A DNA stretch of 64,000 nucleotides, taken from an uncultured Bacteroidales bacterium. Its GTDB lineage: Bacteria > Bacteroidota > Bacteroidia > Bacteroidales > F082. Position numbers and translations under genes: made by a program. This document shows positions 55,097 to 62,912 of this stretch, piece after piece. A model generated the notes under the pieces. The model was not told the origin of the DNA. It saw only the letters and a program-made list of their open reading frames with translations, and did no database searches. The DNA lies in the NCBI GenBank assembly GCA_946184615.1, contig CAMHFN010000002.1:62001-126000 (forward strand), written 5' to 3'. How positions within the stretch are numbered: the first letter of the stretch is position 1; each line of letters opens with the position of its first letter.

Positions 55097-56389
55097 ATGA
55101 AATCGAAACTGATAACAAGTGCTTTTTTGTTTGGTATTGTACTGATATTGAATTCTTTGCAAGCTCAAGACACCCTTGTGAAAAAACAACGTCTGACCAT
55201 CGGCGGCTACGGCGAGGCGATCTATACGCGAAATTTCTATAGCGACAACATGTACCGCTATTCCCATGCGGAGTCCTATACGGATGCCAAGAGCCATGGC
55301 CGTCTCGACCTGCCCCATGTGGTCATCAACCTTGGCTATGACTTTGGCAAAGGCTGGACCATGGGTTCGGAAATCGAGTTTGAACATGGCGGTAGCGAAG
55401 TCGCTGTGGAGATCGAAGCCGAAGAGACCGGCGAGTTCGAACATGAGATCGAACGTGGCGGCGAAGTCGCCCTGGAGCAGTTTTGGATCCAGAAATCATT
55501 TGGCAAAGGCTTCAACATCCGTATGGGGCACCTTGTGGTCCCTGTCGGACAGACCAACAAAGCCCACATGCCCACCGAGTTCTTCACCTGCTACCGTCCT
55601 GAGGGCGAGTTCAACATCCTGCCTTGCACCTGGCATGAGACGGGCATCAGCCTCTGGGGCAAGCTCGGCAGCTGGCGTTATGAGGCCATGGTCATTCCTG
55701 CCTTGAACTCCAACATGTTCAACAACGCCAACTGGGTGAAAAACGGCTCCGCTTCGGCCTACGAGTTCCGGGTGGCCAACCATCTGGCGGGGGTGTTGCG
55801 CATCGACAACTATTCCGTCAAGAACCTGTATCTCGGCGTGAGCGGTTACATCGGCAACTGCTTCAACAACGACATTGTTACCAACGAATTCACCGAGACC
55901 AGCCCATATAAAGACGTGAAGGGCACTGTGGTCATCGGTACGGCTGAGTTCGACTACAAGGCCAACGGCTTGGTGCTGCGGGGCAATTTCGACTATGGTT
56001 ACCTCAGCGAGGCCAACCTCATCTCTTCGTGGAACAAGAACCAGAACCACCAGAGTTTCTCGCCTTATCCGCGTTCGCAAGTAGGGGAGAAGGCCATCGC
56101 CTACGGCGGTGAAGCCGCTTACGACATCTTAAAACCCGTAAAGTCTGTTAGCGACCAGAAGCTTTACCTCTTCGGCCGTTACGACTATTACGACTCGTAT
56201 ATCCCTTCTGCCTTAACCCTCACCGACTATCAATGGACTGACCGTCACGTGATGACCTTCGGCCTGAATTACTATCCCACCGACCAGATCGTCATCAAAG
56301 CCGAGTACGCCAAACGCTTCCTCAAAGAGCAATACAACGACGAGCCGAGCTTCAGCATTGGGGTGGCGTATAGCGGGTTTTTCAGATAA
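55097..56389 (+). CDS. outer-membrane beta-barrel porin-like protein
   Basis: 430 residues with signal peptide (ITSAFLFGIVLILNSLQAQ). The mature protein has repeated amphipathic strands (RLTIGGYGEAIYTRNFYS, LPHVVINLGYDFGKGWTMGSEIEFEHGG) and ends in SFSIGVAYSGFFR, a C-terminal aromatic barrel signal. It looks like porins of the phosphate-selective/OprO-like superfamily. A His/Glu-rich loop (residues 105-125) could bind metal. It is divergent from the metal ATPase, and its promoter resembles that of the imelysin gene at 62913, so a metal-linked role is plausible. Confidence 0.8.
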   Translation: MKSKLITSAFLFGIVLILNSLQAQDTLVKKQRLTIGGYGEAIYTRNFYSDNMYRYSHAESYTDAKSHGRLDLPHVVINLGYDFGKGWTMGSEIEFEHGGSEVAVEIEAEETGEFEHEIERGGEVALEQFWIQKSFGKGFNIRMGHLVVPVGQTNKAHMPTEFFTCYRPEGEFNILPCTWHETGISLWGKLGSWRYEAMVIPALNSNMFNNANWVKNGSASAYEFRVANHLAGVLRIDNYSVKNLYLGVSGYIGNCFNNDIVTNEFTETSPYKDVKGTVVIGTAEFDYKANGLVLRGNFDYGYLSEANLISSWNKNQNHQSFSPYPRSQVGEKAIAYGGEAAYDILKPVKSVSDQKLYLFGRYDYYDSYIPSALTLTDYQWTDRHVMTFGLNYYPTDQIVIKAEYAKRFLKEQYNDEPSFSIGVAYSGFFR

Positions 56390-56399
56390 AATTGAAAAA

Positions 56400-56538
56400 G
56401 GTCAACGGCTTGTTGACCAAATTGGCCACCAGGTTGGTGACCTATTTGTGGAAGTTGAAAAAAAGCCAGCAAGTTGCTGGCCAATTCAACAGCAAATCGT
56501 CAACAAGTCGTTGACGAAATTCGTCACCAACTGGTGAC
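56400..56538. repeat. run of five short hairpins
   Basis: Five successive palindromes: GGTCAAC/GTTGACC, GGCCACC/GGTGACC, GCCAGC/GCTGGC, CGTCAAC/GTTGACG and CGTCACC/GGTGACG, each with a 6-7 bp stem and a 4-5 base loop. They follow directly after the barrel gene and share half-site words (GTTGAC, GGTGAC). Several would overlap as a multi-hairpin transcript end. The arms could also be repeats spread by an unknown mechanism. Confidence 0.75.
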
Positions 56539-56555
56539 GGATTAAGTGCTCTATT

Positions 56556-56663
56556 GACCAGATCGTCATCAAGGCCATGTGACCAGCCGCTTCCTCATGG
56601 AGCAATTTAATGATGAACCGAGTTTCAGCGTGGGGGGGCGTATAGCAGTATTTCGAAAGATAA
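56556..56663 (+). pseudogene. decayed copy of the barrel gene 3' end
   Basis: These 108 bases align with the last 108 bases of the barrel gene (56282-56389), from GACCAGATCGTCATCAA to the stop, with many changes, an internal stop and a G-run frameshift. It is a duplicated and degraded tail, separated from the original by the hairpin run. Confidence 0.8.
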
Positions 56664-56698
56664 TTAATAAACACCATATTTATATATAAAATATTTTT

Positions 56699-56706
56699 TA
56701 TCTTTG
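56699..56706 (+). promoter_or_regulatory. -7 promoter box for the 56711 gene
   Basis: TATCTTTG with only four bases before ATG 56711, so the mRNA would start at or next to the codon. Confidence 0.5.
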
Positions 56707-56710
56707 CGCC

Positions 56711-57223
56711 ATGTTTGATGCAAAGAAGTTTATCACAGATTCGATTTATGGTGAACGCCTGTTGATTAGCAAACAGGCCGACAAAACTGAGCTCGAAGAT
56801 AACATTCGTGTTGCGAGGATACTACTTAGCTGTTTTGTCGACATGAATATTCGTATTAATGAACATCTGTTGGTTTTTGGCCATAAGAATCCAGAATATA
56901 CCATAAATGAGAGACTCGCCGACCGAAAAGGCGTTGAGAGCGAGCGAGGAGTAAAGTCGGCTTTTCGTAAGGCGAAAGATCAAGGCTGTCAGGTAGTGGT
57001 GCTTGATTTCGACATGCACATGTCAGAAAAAGCTATTCAAACTAGAAAGATTGCCTCTGGCATCTATGGAAGACACGAGGATTTTGCAAGCGGAATAGTA
57101 TCCGAGTGTTATGTGGTTCACAATGGCATAGCAGTGGTTGTAAAACCCGATGTTTTTGCCAGTCCTGACAAGGATACCATCAAGCATTTAATAGAAGAAT
57201 TATTGGAAAAACTGAGGACATAA
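56711..57223 (+). CDS. possible BECR-fold nuclease toxin
   Basis: 170 residues, no signal. The stretch NPEYTINERLADRKGVE followed by SAFRKAKDQGCQVVVLDFD resembles nuclease domains found at the C-terminus of contact-dependent toxins (CdiA-type, BECR fold), where the strand with Asn-Pro-Glu and Lys carries the active site. The match is by eye, so the assignment is tentative. A hairpin covers its stop codon (57214-57241). Confidence 0.45.
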   Translation: MFDAKKFITDSIYGERLLISKQADKTELEDNIRVARILLSCFVDMNIRINEHLLVFGHKNPEYTINERLADRKGVESERGVKSAFRKAKDQGCQVVVLDFDMHMSEKAIQTRKIASGIYGRHEDFASGIVSECYVVHNGIAVVVKPDVFASPDKDTIKHLIEELLEKLRT

Positions 57224-57241
57224 CCTTGCGGCTATGTCCTC
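57214..57241. terminator. hairpin over the stop of the 56711 gene
   Basis: Perfect 9-bp stem GAGGACATA/TATGTCCTC with a ten-base loop that includes the TAA stop. No U-tract follows in either direction, so its use as a terminator is uncertain. Confidence 0.4.
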
Positions 57242-57244
57242 ATA

Positions 57245-57318
57245 TGGGGGTCAGAAAGGTCCAGCTTGAGTATTGCTGCGAAAGCAATTAGTTCGCGCCC
57301 TCTGACGACAATCTGACC
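57245..57318 (-). ncRNA. possible small RNA on the minus strand
   Basis: A minus-strand -7 box (TATCTTTG, 57322-57329) would start a transcript near 57318. Its first seven bases (GGTCAGA) pair with 57249-57255. A second hairpin AGCAAT/ATTGCT with a small loop lies inside. No coding frame of note exists. It may end at the hairpin 57214-57241. Confidence 0.35.
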
Positions 57319-57393
57319 ATGCAAAGATATTATCTTTTTTCATTTCCTGCAAGGTTTTCCTGAAAAAAAGTTGAAAAGTTCAACGAATGTTAG

Positions 57394-57401
57394 TATCTTT
57401 G
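57394..57401 (+). promoter_or_regulatory. -7 box leading into the rod-shaped RNA region
   Basis: TATCTTTG on the plus strand. A minus-strand partner box (TATCTTTG, 57655-57662) faces it from the other side, so the strand that is used cannot be decided. Confidence 0.45.
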
Positions 57402-57484
57402 CACTTTAACAATTAACGAATTAAACACGGGAAACAGAAGCAATAGACAAGTAAACTTATATTGAGCTGACGCTCTTGTTCTCA

Positions 57485-57601
57485 CTTGGGAAGTCCGGAA
57501 AACTTATCAGCTACGAGAATGAGTTGCGAAGGACTCACGTTCATAGGCGTGAGATTTCGTAATCTTATTTGTAGCATGGCAACTTTCCGGACGCCACCAA
57601 G
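57485..57601. ncRNA. rod-shaped structured RNA candidate
   Basis: A long interrupted stem: CTTGG with CCAAG (57485/57597), GTCCGGAAA with TTTCCGGAC (57493-57501/57584-57592), then GCTAC/GTAGC, GAATGAG/CTTATTT, TTGCGAA/TTCGTAA and CTCACG/CGTGAG around a small loop. Six paired steps in exact order make chance unlikely. Promoter boxes exist on both strands. The rod shape recalls 6S RNA, but it is only a resemblance. The minus strand holds an open frame across it, which I reject as coding. Confidence 0.6.
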
Positions 57602-57690
57602 TAAATAAGTCCTTACGGAAGCATCACGCCTCTTTTTATATCCGAACGAATGGGCAAAGATATGGTACATAGGGATAACGGAAGGAAAGT

Positions 57691-57705
57691 TTGCAAGCCT
57701 TGCAA
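57691..57705. promoter_or_regulatory. distal palindrome before the 57769 gene
   Basis: Perfect 7-1-7 palindrome TTGCAAG-C-CTTGCAA. The right arm begins 33 bases before the -7 box TATATTTG (57733-57740), the same distance as at 28829 and 35791. Confidence 0.6.
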
Positions 57706-57768
57706 AACTCCAATCAGTTGGTAATAATGACGTATATTTGCAATGTTGGTTTGAAATACAATTGCAAC

Positions 57769-58869
57769 ATGGAAGAAACACAGCAACATAAAGTCCATCA
57801 TCAAGTGGCGCTCTTCAGCCTGGACCTGCCTTTCCAGCCTTACGGCTGTCAGATGATCTATATTGAGACGAATGTAAACAAACACATCAACGCATACTTT
57901 CGTGAAAATACCACGAAAGTAGCCGATATCATTGGGAAACAGTTCATTTATCTACCAGTCCTGTTAGAAGATGTGGCACAGGTGGTGGATTACAATTGGC
58001 CTGGGACCGATCCTGCTCGGATAGAAGAAGCAAAGCCTGATTCGTCATGGTATTTAGACACTTATCGCGAGATTCTCTCTTATCGGATAGACAAGAAAGG
58101 TGGTGGGTTGGAATTGCCATTGCACATTTCAGAGATGCCGCTGTTGATACGTTACGAATATACTACATCCGATGGCCATTTATTCACGCTGTTTCCACTG
58201 CAATATAATAATGACGGACAATTTGAACAGCTATTGAAAGCCATAGCTTGTGTGCCTTATCTGGATTCTGGGATTCGTCATAGCACGATTACTGAGACGG
58301 AGCGTTTGTTTCCTGAAGATCCGAGAGACCGTGCGGATTGGCGTGATATTAGTTTTTTGGCCGACGAAATAAAACAGCGTATCGAGAAGTTGAAGCTAAT
58401 GGGCGTAAGTGATTATGCGATAAGAAGGTTGATTGATCTGCCAGAACCAAAGTTAAGCAAACTGCTCATCACCAAGGATTACCGCATCTTCCTAACCGAT
58501 TACAACAACATGGAAATTACCATGCCAACGCTGTCGAAGGTGGTCTATTTCTTCTATCTGCGTCATCTGGAAGGGCTTCGATTTAAGGAGTTGATCGATT
58601 ACAGGGATGAACTGCTTTTTATTTACTATCGTATCTCTAACCGAGGGGAAGTCGAAAAGATGGAACAAAGCATTGATGAATTGGTGGATTCAACTCGGAA
58701 TTCCATCAACGAAAAGTGCAGCCGCATCCGTTCCGCCTTCGTGAGCCGGTTTTGTGACGACTTGGCCAAAAACTATTACATCACCTACGGTGAAGGTCGT
58801 GCCAAACGCATTGCTCTCGACCGTGTTTTGGTGATTGATGAATCGGGAATAATAACAAACAAACCATAA
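57769..58869 (+). CDS. unrecognised two-part protein, relative of 35182-35805
   Basis: 366 residues from ATG 57769, the first start after the promoter. The C-terminal half (KLLITKDYRIFLTDYNNMEITMPTLSKVVYFFYLRHLEGL, NSINEKCSRIRSAFVSRF) is clearly related to the protein at 35182. The N-terminal half is a separate domain with no counterpart in the shorter relative. The shared half may be a DNA-binding winged helix; this is inference. The family is not known to me. Confidence 0.72.
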   Translation: MEETQQHKVHHQVALFSLDLPFQPYGCQMIYIETNVNKHINAYFRENTTKVADIIGKQFIYLPVLLEDVAQVVDYNWPGTDPARIEEAKPDSSWYLDTYREILSYRIDKKGGGLELPLHISEMPLLIRYEYTTSDGHLFTLFPLQYNNDGQFEQLLKAIACVPYLDSGIRHSTITETERLFPEDPRDRADWRDISFLADEIKQRIEKLKLMGVSDYAIRRLIDLPEPKLSKLLITKDYRIFLTDYNNMEITMPTLSKVVYFFYLRHLEGLRFKELIDYRDELLFIYYRISNRGEVEKMEQSIDELVDSTRNSINEKCSRIRSAFVSRFCDDLAKNYYITYGEGRAKRIALDRVLVIDESGIITNKP

Positions 58870-58871
58870 AG

Positions 58872-58905
58872 CAGGGAAGCCGAAAACTGCAACAAAGAGT
58901 AGGCA
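58872..58905 (+). repeat. 34-base intergenic repeat, copy 1
   Basis: Begins CAGGGAAGCC and ends AGAGTAGGCA. It matches 59880-59913 with four mismatches. Both copies lie between genes, before the genes at 58926 and 59951. May be a control element. Confidence 0.6.
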
Positions 58906-58925
58906 AAGAAATGCAAAGATTATAC

Positions 58926-59609
58926 ATGAAAACAAAAAAACGCAATCTTCTTGTGCTATTAAGCACACTCTTCATTCTGTCATGTAGCAACAATGTTTCA
59001 ACAACCAGAAATGAAGTTGTAACTAACGAAGATAGTATTGAGTTGAATGGGAGTTTAAGAGACATACCTTTAGGTTTTACAACTATAAAATATGCAAAAT
59101 ACGTTGCAAAGAATGATGAAGAAGCACGCTTCATTCACGATATGTATGATATGCTAAAAGCCAGACAAGATAAAGATTGTGAGAAAATAGTAGAACTTTA
59201 TTATCCCGATTACATAAAACTCATTCAACACGAAATACCAGAGAAAAGTGTTGATGAAATCAAAGATTTGTTAAAATTATATCTTGAAGAGAATGTCGAA
59301 GAAATGAATGCGACTTTTACAAATCAATGGAAATATGCGGTTGTTGCAGGTCTTTGTATAACGGACATTAAAAACAGAGTTAAAGAAGGTGACGGCATCT
59401 TATACCTTTATGAATACCACAATACTTTAATATCTGAAACAGATACCATCTTTAAAAAAGAAGCCGAGTATTCTATTGCGGCCTCCCTTGATAATGGCAA
59501 CACGTGGTATGCTATTAATCCAGAAGGTGGTGACTTGAATGAGGTTTTTGAGATACTGGGTGTAAGTTTTAGCCATAAAGCAATAGATGAAGTCTTAACA
59601 GAAAACTAA
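58926..59609 (+). CDS. lipoprotein, unrecognised
   Basis: 227 residues from ATG 58926. The lipoprotein signal LLVLLSTLFILSC ends at Cys20. The mature part is helical then beta-rich (EAEYSIAASLDNGNTWYAINPEGG), of the SnoaL/NTF2 kind. No function can be assigned. Confidence 0.7.
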   Translation: MKTKKRNLLVLLSTLFILSCSNNVSTTRNEVVTNEDSIELNGSLRDIPLGFTTIKYAKYVAKNDEEARFIHDMYDMLKARQDKDCEKIVELYYPDYIKLIQHEIPEKSVDEIKDLLKLYLEENVEEMNATFTNQWKYAVVAGLCITDIKNRVKEGDGILYLYEYHNTLISETDTIFKKEAEYSIAASLDNGNTWYAINPEGGDLNEVFEILGVSFSHKAIDEVLTEN

Positions 59610-59624
59610 ACTAGGACTACTACG

Positions 59625-59840
59625 ATGATAGTTTTGCTGATAATCGCCTTAATAGTTGCAACTATTATACTTAATGCACAGAATAATGCATATAAGGAAT
59701 CTGGTAAAAAAGAAGATAAGGTTACATTTGGTAAGGTGGTGTTGTGGATTGTAGTCTCTGTTGTTCTTGTGTTTCTCGCTTTTAGTAGGTTGATGGGTGA
59801 TTGGGGGCATGACACAAGCGAGATCTTTTTTGGAAGATAG
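59625..59840 (+). CDS. small two-helix membrane protein
   Basis: 71 residues, with hydrophobic helices at 1-18 (MIVLLIIALIVATIILNA) and about 37-55 (VVLWIVVSVVLVFLAFSRL) and a charged linker between. Starts 15 bases after the lipoprotein stop. Unknown. Confidence 0.6.
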   Translation: MIVLLIIALIVATIILNAQNNAYKESGKKEDKVTFGKVVLWIVVSVVLVFLAFSRLMGDWGHDTSEIFFGR

Positions 59841-59879
59841 TTTGATGAAGAGTTTTTCATATACGATAGAAAATACAAT

Positions 59880-59913
59880 CAGGGAAGTTAAAAACTGCAA
59901 CGAAGAGTAGGCA
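59880..59913 (+). repeat. 34-base intergenic repeat, copy 2
   Basis: Matches 58872-58905 with four changes. It precedes the gene at 59951 by 37 bases. Confidence 0.6.
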
Positions 59914-59950
59914 TAAAAAGTTGCGCCCGACACGGATTAGGGCTTATTAT

Positions 59951-60415
59951 ATGGGATTCTTCAAAAAATTCTTTGGTTTAGAAAAAACCGACAAAGAAGA
60001 AATAAAACAAATCAATCCGGGTAATCCATATTCATCAATGACCCATAGACAAAAACTAGCAGCCATGAATTTAATGATGGTATTCGGTGGGTCATGTTCT
60101 GGCTCGGCAGAAGAAATAAGCAAAATTAATCATATTATGACCCAAGAAGGGCAATTAATGGGTGTGTCTGGAGTGGAAATGCATGCTGCTACATCCACGT
60201 TTACTGGGATGACGGGAATGGCTGATTCATTAAAAGGAGTGGAAAGGAAGGTGCTAGAAAGATTATTCTATGTCTTTTATTGCGTAATTGCGGCAGGTAA
60301 GAATATTCAAGCTGCACAGGTTCTAATCGCTATTTATAAAGACTATGGTTTCAGTGAACAAGAATGTTTTGCTATCTTGGAAAAAGTATCAGGAAAAAAG
60401 ATTACAGACGTATGA
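59951..60415 (+). CDS. TerB-like helical protein, paralog 1
   Basis: 154 residues from ATG 59951. It starts MGFFKKFFGLEK and continues with helices (MTHRQKLAAMNLMMVFGGSC, KVLERLFYVFYCVIAAGKNIQAAQVLIAIYKDYGFSEQECFAILEKVSG) in the order of TerB/DjlA-N-like bundles, without the acidic metal residues of canonical TerB. The gene at 60827 begins the same way. It overlaps the next gene by ATGA. Confidence 0.6.
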   Translation: MGFFKKFFGLEKTDKEEIKQINPGNPYSSMTHRQKLAAMNLMMVFGGSCSGSAEEISKINHIMTQEGQLMGVSGVEMHAATSTFTGMTGMADSLKGVERKVLERLFYVFYCVIAAGKNIQAAQVLIAIYKDYGFSEQECFAILEKVSGKKITDV

Positions 60416-60813
60416 TTTGGGTAATACTTGTTATTATTGCAATCGTTATTGCATTTAGAATTGGCAGCAAGTCGGGTGAAATGATATCGAGTTCAATCAA
60501 TGCTGGGGGAATGCGAGTGAAATATGCCAAGCTATTAGAACATATTCTCAACGGGCATCCAGAAAGCAAAATTGTGGTTGAAACAAGGACATATCTTCGA
60601 GCAGGCGTTTCTAATTACGGAGGAACAACGATGTTTCACATTCAACAAAATGTTGGTGGCACTGTTTTGATTGACTATGAGGTGTCTAATAATCCCGCCG
60701 TTCCAAGTTTTACACTTCATTATTCTTTCCCTGATACGATGGATCAGGATGAAATGTATGATAGAATCTGTCAAGGAATAAAAAACAAAATGGCTCAATT
60801 GTTTAATTATTAA
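60412..60813 (+). CDS. single-pass membrane protein, unrecognised
   Basis: 133 residues from ATG 60412, coupled to the previous gene. The first 16 residues are a membrane helix (MIWVILVIIAIVIAF). The rest is a small beta-rich domain (KIVVETRTYLRAGVSNYGGTTMFHIQQNVGGTVLIDYEV). Not recognised. Confidence 0.6.
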   Translation: MIWVILVIIAIVIAFRIGSKSGEMISSSINAGGMRVKYAKLLEHILNGHPESKIVVETRTYLRAGVSNYGGTTMFHIQQNVGGTVLIDYEVSNNPAVPSFTLHYSFPDTMDQDEMYDRICQGIKNKMAQLFNY

Positions 60814-60826
60814 GTATTTGCGAGAA

Positions 60827-61258
60827 GTGGGTCTATTTAATAGAAAAAGAAATCCGAAATCGCCGTATGACACTTTGCCGGCGGAACAAAGGTATGCGTT
60901 GTATTTTCAACTTGAATACTTGACTATGAACGGTGTGCCGATACATGAAATGTCGTGGGCGTTTTCGTATTTGGAAAAAGCCGCCATCGCTTTTGGAATG
61001 ACAAAAAAACAGATAGAAGAGCTTACGCCTTTCTATAATACTTACGAGAAAATAATAACCTATATAAAACAAATTTCTAATAGGCAGATTCTTGAATACA
61101 TGATAAGTAACTGCTCAAACATCTTTTATCTTATGCGAGGTGATGAAAACCACAAAATGCTAGGAGAACAAGCATACAAGCTATACGAGGAGCTCGGGTT
61201 TTCTTACGAAGAAGTTCGGAGAATTACTAACAAGTACATGTACAGGACTGAAATATAG
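60827..61258 (+). CDS. TerB-like helical protein, paralog 2
   Basis: 143 residues from GTG 60827, chosen because MGLFNRKRNPKS mirrors the start of the gene at 59951. The body is helical (YALYFQLEYLTMNGVPIHEMSWAFSYLEKAAIAFGM) and ends with a helix similar to the relative (KLYEELGFSYEEVRRIT). No family is certain. Confidence 0.55.
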   Translation: MGLFNRKRNPKSPYDTLPAEQRYALYFQLEYLTMNGVPIHEMSWAFSYLEKAAIAFGMTKKQIEELTPFYNTYEKIITYIKQISNRQILEYMISNCSNIFYLMRGDENHKMLGEQAYKLYEELGFSYEEVRRITNKYMYRTEI

Positions 61259-61283
61259 ATGAACTCTTAAACAATTAAAATTA

Positions 61284-61406
61284 ATGTTAGGAGCAATTAT
61301 CGGCGATATCGTTGGCTCATATTATGAGTTCAACAGCATAAAGACAACGGAGTTTGAATTGTTTGACCACGGAGTCGTTATACGAACGCCCCAGGATTTT
61401 AAGTAA
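61284..61406 (+). pseudogene. truncated ADP-ribosylglycohydrolase
   Basis: 40 codons: MLGAIIGDIVGSYYEFNSIKTTEFELFD, the same opening as the intact enzyme at 45049. The frame then runs into unrelated codons and a stop, so the metal-binding residues are lost. It is the leftover of a second glycohydrolase gene. Confidence 0.85.
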
Positions 61407-61411
61407 AAATT

Positions 61412-61960
61412 ATGGAGAACAAGAAACAGAATACTATTCTAAAGGCTGTTGTGCTAGCATTATCCTGGCTCACTCTTTCTCCAGTGTTGCTCATCCTTGA
61501 TGGGCGTTGGAAACTGTTGCCCAAATGGTTAAGGATTGTGCTGTTTGTGTTATCACCATTGATGTTGGTCATGCTTTTTGTTCTTGGTATAGTGGCCTAT
61601 TCCTATTATCAAGATTATTGGCGAAAGAATCATTTCGTTAGGCCCCGAGTAATCGAAAACATAACGGGAGTGAAGATGCCTAAGTATAAGGTCATAGAGC
61701 GGGACTTTAAGGGAGGGCTGCGCGATCATTATGACACGTTCATTTTGGAATTCAAGGAAACTCCTGACAACGCTTTTTTTCAAACATTGCGAGATAAGGG
61801 CTTTGATTATTATGATGGATGTTATCATTTCCAGCGAAATTGGGGCTCTGGGCTGGTGAAAGACGAGGTCGTTCCCAAAGGAGAAAAAGGCAACTATGAT
61901 TATTCTATGACGATTTGTGAAGGTGAAAAGACGGTCACTGTTAGGGTTATGGAACTATAA
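61412..61960 (+). CDS. two-helix membrane protein, paralog of 46937-47521
   Basis: 182 residues with two membrane helices near 9-28 and 40-65, followed by the conserved soluble part (ENITGVKMPKYKVIERDFKGG, YYDGCYHFQRNWGSGLVKDEVVPKGEKGNYDYSMTICEGEKT). In the first block its counterpart also lies downstream of an ADP-ribosylglycohydrolase gene, so the gene neighbourhood was copied. Unknown function. Confidence 0.76.
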   Translation: MENKKQNTILKAVVLALSWLTLSPVLLILDGRWKLLPKWLRIVLFVLSPLMLVMLFVLGIVAYSYYQDYWRKNHFVRPRVIENITGVKMPKYKVIERDFKGGLRDHYDTFILEFKETPDNAFFQTLRDKGFDYYDGCYHFQRNWGSGLVKDEVVPKGEKGNYDYSMTICEGEKTVTVRVMEL

Positions 61961-61993
61961 GACTTACTATTAACAATTCAAATTGATTCAACC

Positions 61994-62695
61994 ATGATCC
62001 CAGGAAGAGCAGAAATAGTCAGATGTCCTTATTGTTGGAAAAAGAAAAGATTGCTCGCAATTGAATCTGGTAACGCTATTGATGCAGAGTTTTGGTCCGA
62101 TGGTAAAATGATTGCCCCAATGCTACCACAAGTATCTCCAGTGCAAAAATGCCAGAGGTGTGGTAAATACTATTTGGAATATAGGTGCTTTTCCAGGTCT
62201 GGCTTAGGCAAATCGTGGGAAAAGGGAGAGATGACCTATTATGAATGGAAAGAAGCTTACTCTCAGTTCCTGAGCGAAAAAGGCGTAGCAAAGGGGAAAA
62301 ATAGACTGGTTCAGGCATATAACGATTTTTCCTCAATAAAATGTAATCCTGAAGATTTGGTAAATATCAGATACTGGTTGATACAATCTTACAATGACTG
62401 CTACTATAGACATGATTCCCAATACATCGGACATGAGACCAAAGAACTTGATCCAGAGGAAGAAAGCTTTATTGCTGGCATCATAAACGAATTTATAGAA
62501 TTGTATAATTGGAGCGAGAGGTCTGATTCTTTATTAAAAGCGGAGCTCTATCGGGAAGCAGGCGACATGCAAAAAAGTTCGGAAGTGCTTTCTCAAATCA
62601 ATCCAGAAGAATTGGGAAACGGCGAGCTCAAGGTTTACTGTGGAATCAAAGAAAGAATAAAAGCAGGCGATAAAAGAGTTTTTAAGATAGGTTAG
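61994..62695 (+). CDS. zinc-ribbon protein with helical tail
   Basis: 233 residues. Two CxxC pairs (RCPYCWKKKR near 10 and KCQRCGKYY near 54) form a zinc ribbon. The rest is helical with TPR-like spacing (SDSLLKAELYREAGDMQKSSEVL). Cytoplasmic. Not recognised. Confidence 0.65.
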   Translation: MIPGRAEIVRCPYCWKKKRLLAIESGNAIDAEFWSDGKMIAPMLPQVSPVQKCQRCGKYYLEYRCFSRSGLGKSWEKGEMTYYEWKEAYSQFLSEKGVAKGKNRLVQAYNDFSSIKCNPEDLVNIRYWLIQSYNDCYYRHDSQYIGHETKELDPEEESFIAGIINEFIELYNWSERSDSLLKAELYREAGDMQKSSEVLSQINPEELGNGELKVYCGIKERIKAGDKRVFKIG

Positions 62696-62912
62696 AAGGT
62701 CCAATTGACGGAATCTTTTCGTGTTGAAGTGTCATGGCACTTCAAACTATCAAATACTAATCCCCGGCAAGCGTCAATTCTGGAGAGGCCCTATTCCCCA
62801 TTATTGGTGAGCCCAGCCCTCCGTGAATCGCCATTATTGATGATTTTTTTGAAGGGAACGATATCGGAATTTTGCAGCGTGAATAATTAACAAACAATTA
62901 AAATATCACGCT
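62696..62912 (+). promoter_or_regulatory. upstream region of imelysin gene with shared promoter
   Basis: The end of the region reads CGGAATTTTGCA followed by AATAATTAA. The barrel gene at 55097 has the same words in the same order just before its start. No typical TAnnTTTG box fits better. A shared, possibly metal-responsive, promoter is likely. Confidence 0.45.

Noticed and set aside
57482-57781. Minus-strand open frame across the rod-shaped RNA
   Set aside because: The sequence is explained by nested pairing; the frame has no ordered protein features and overlaps the promoter of the 57769 gene.
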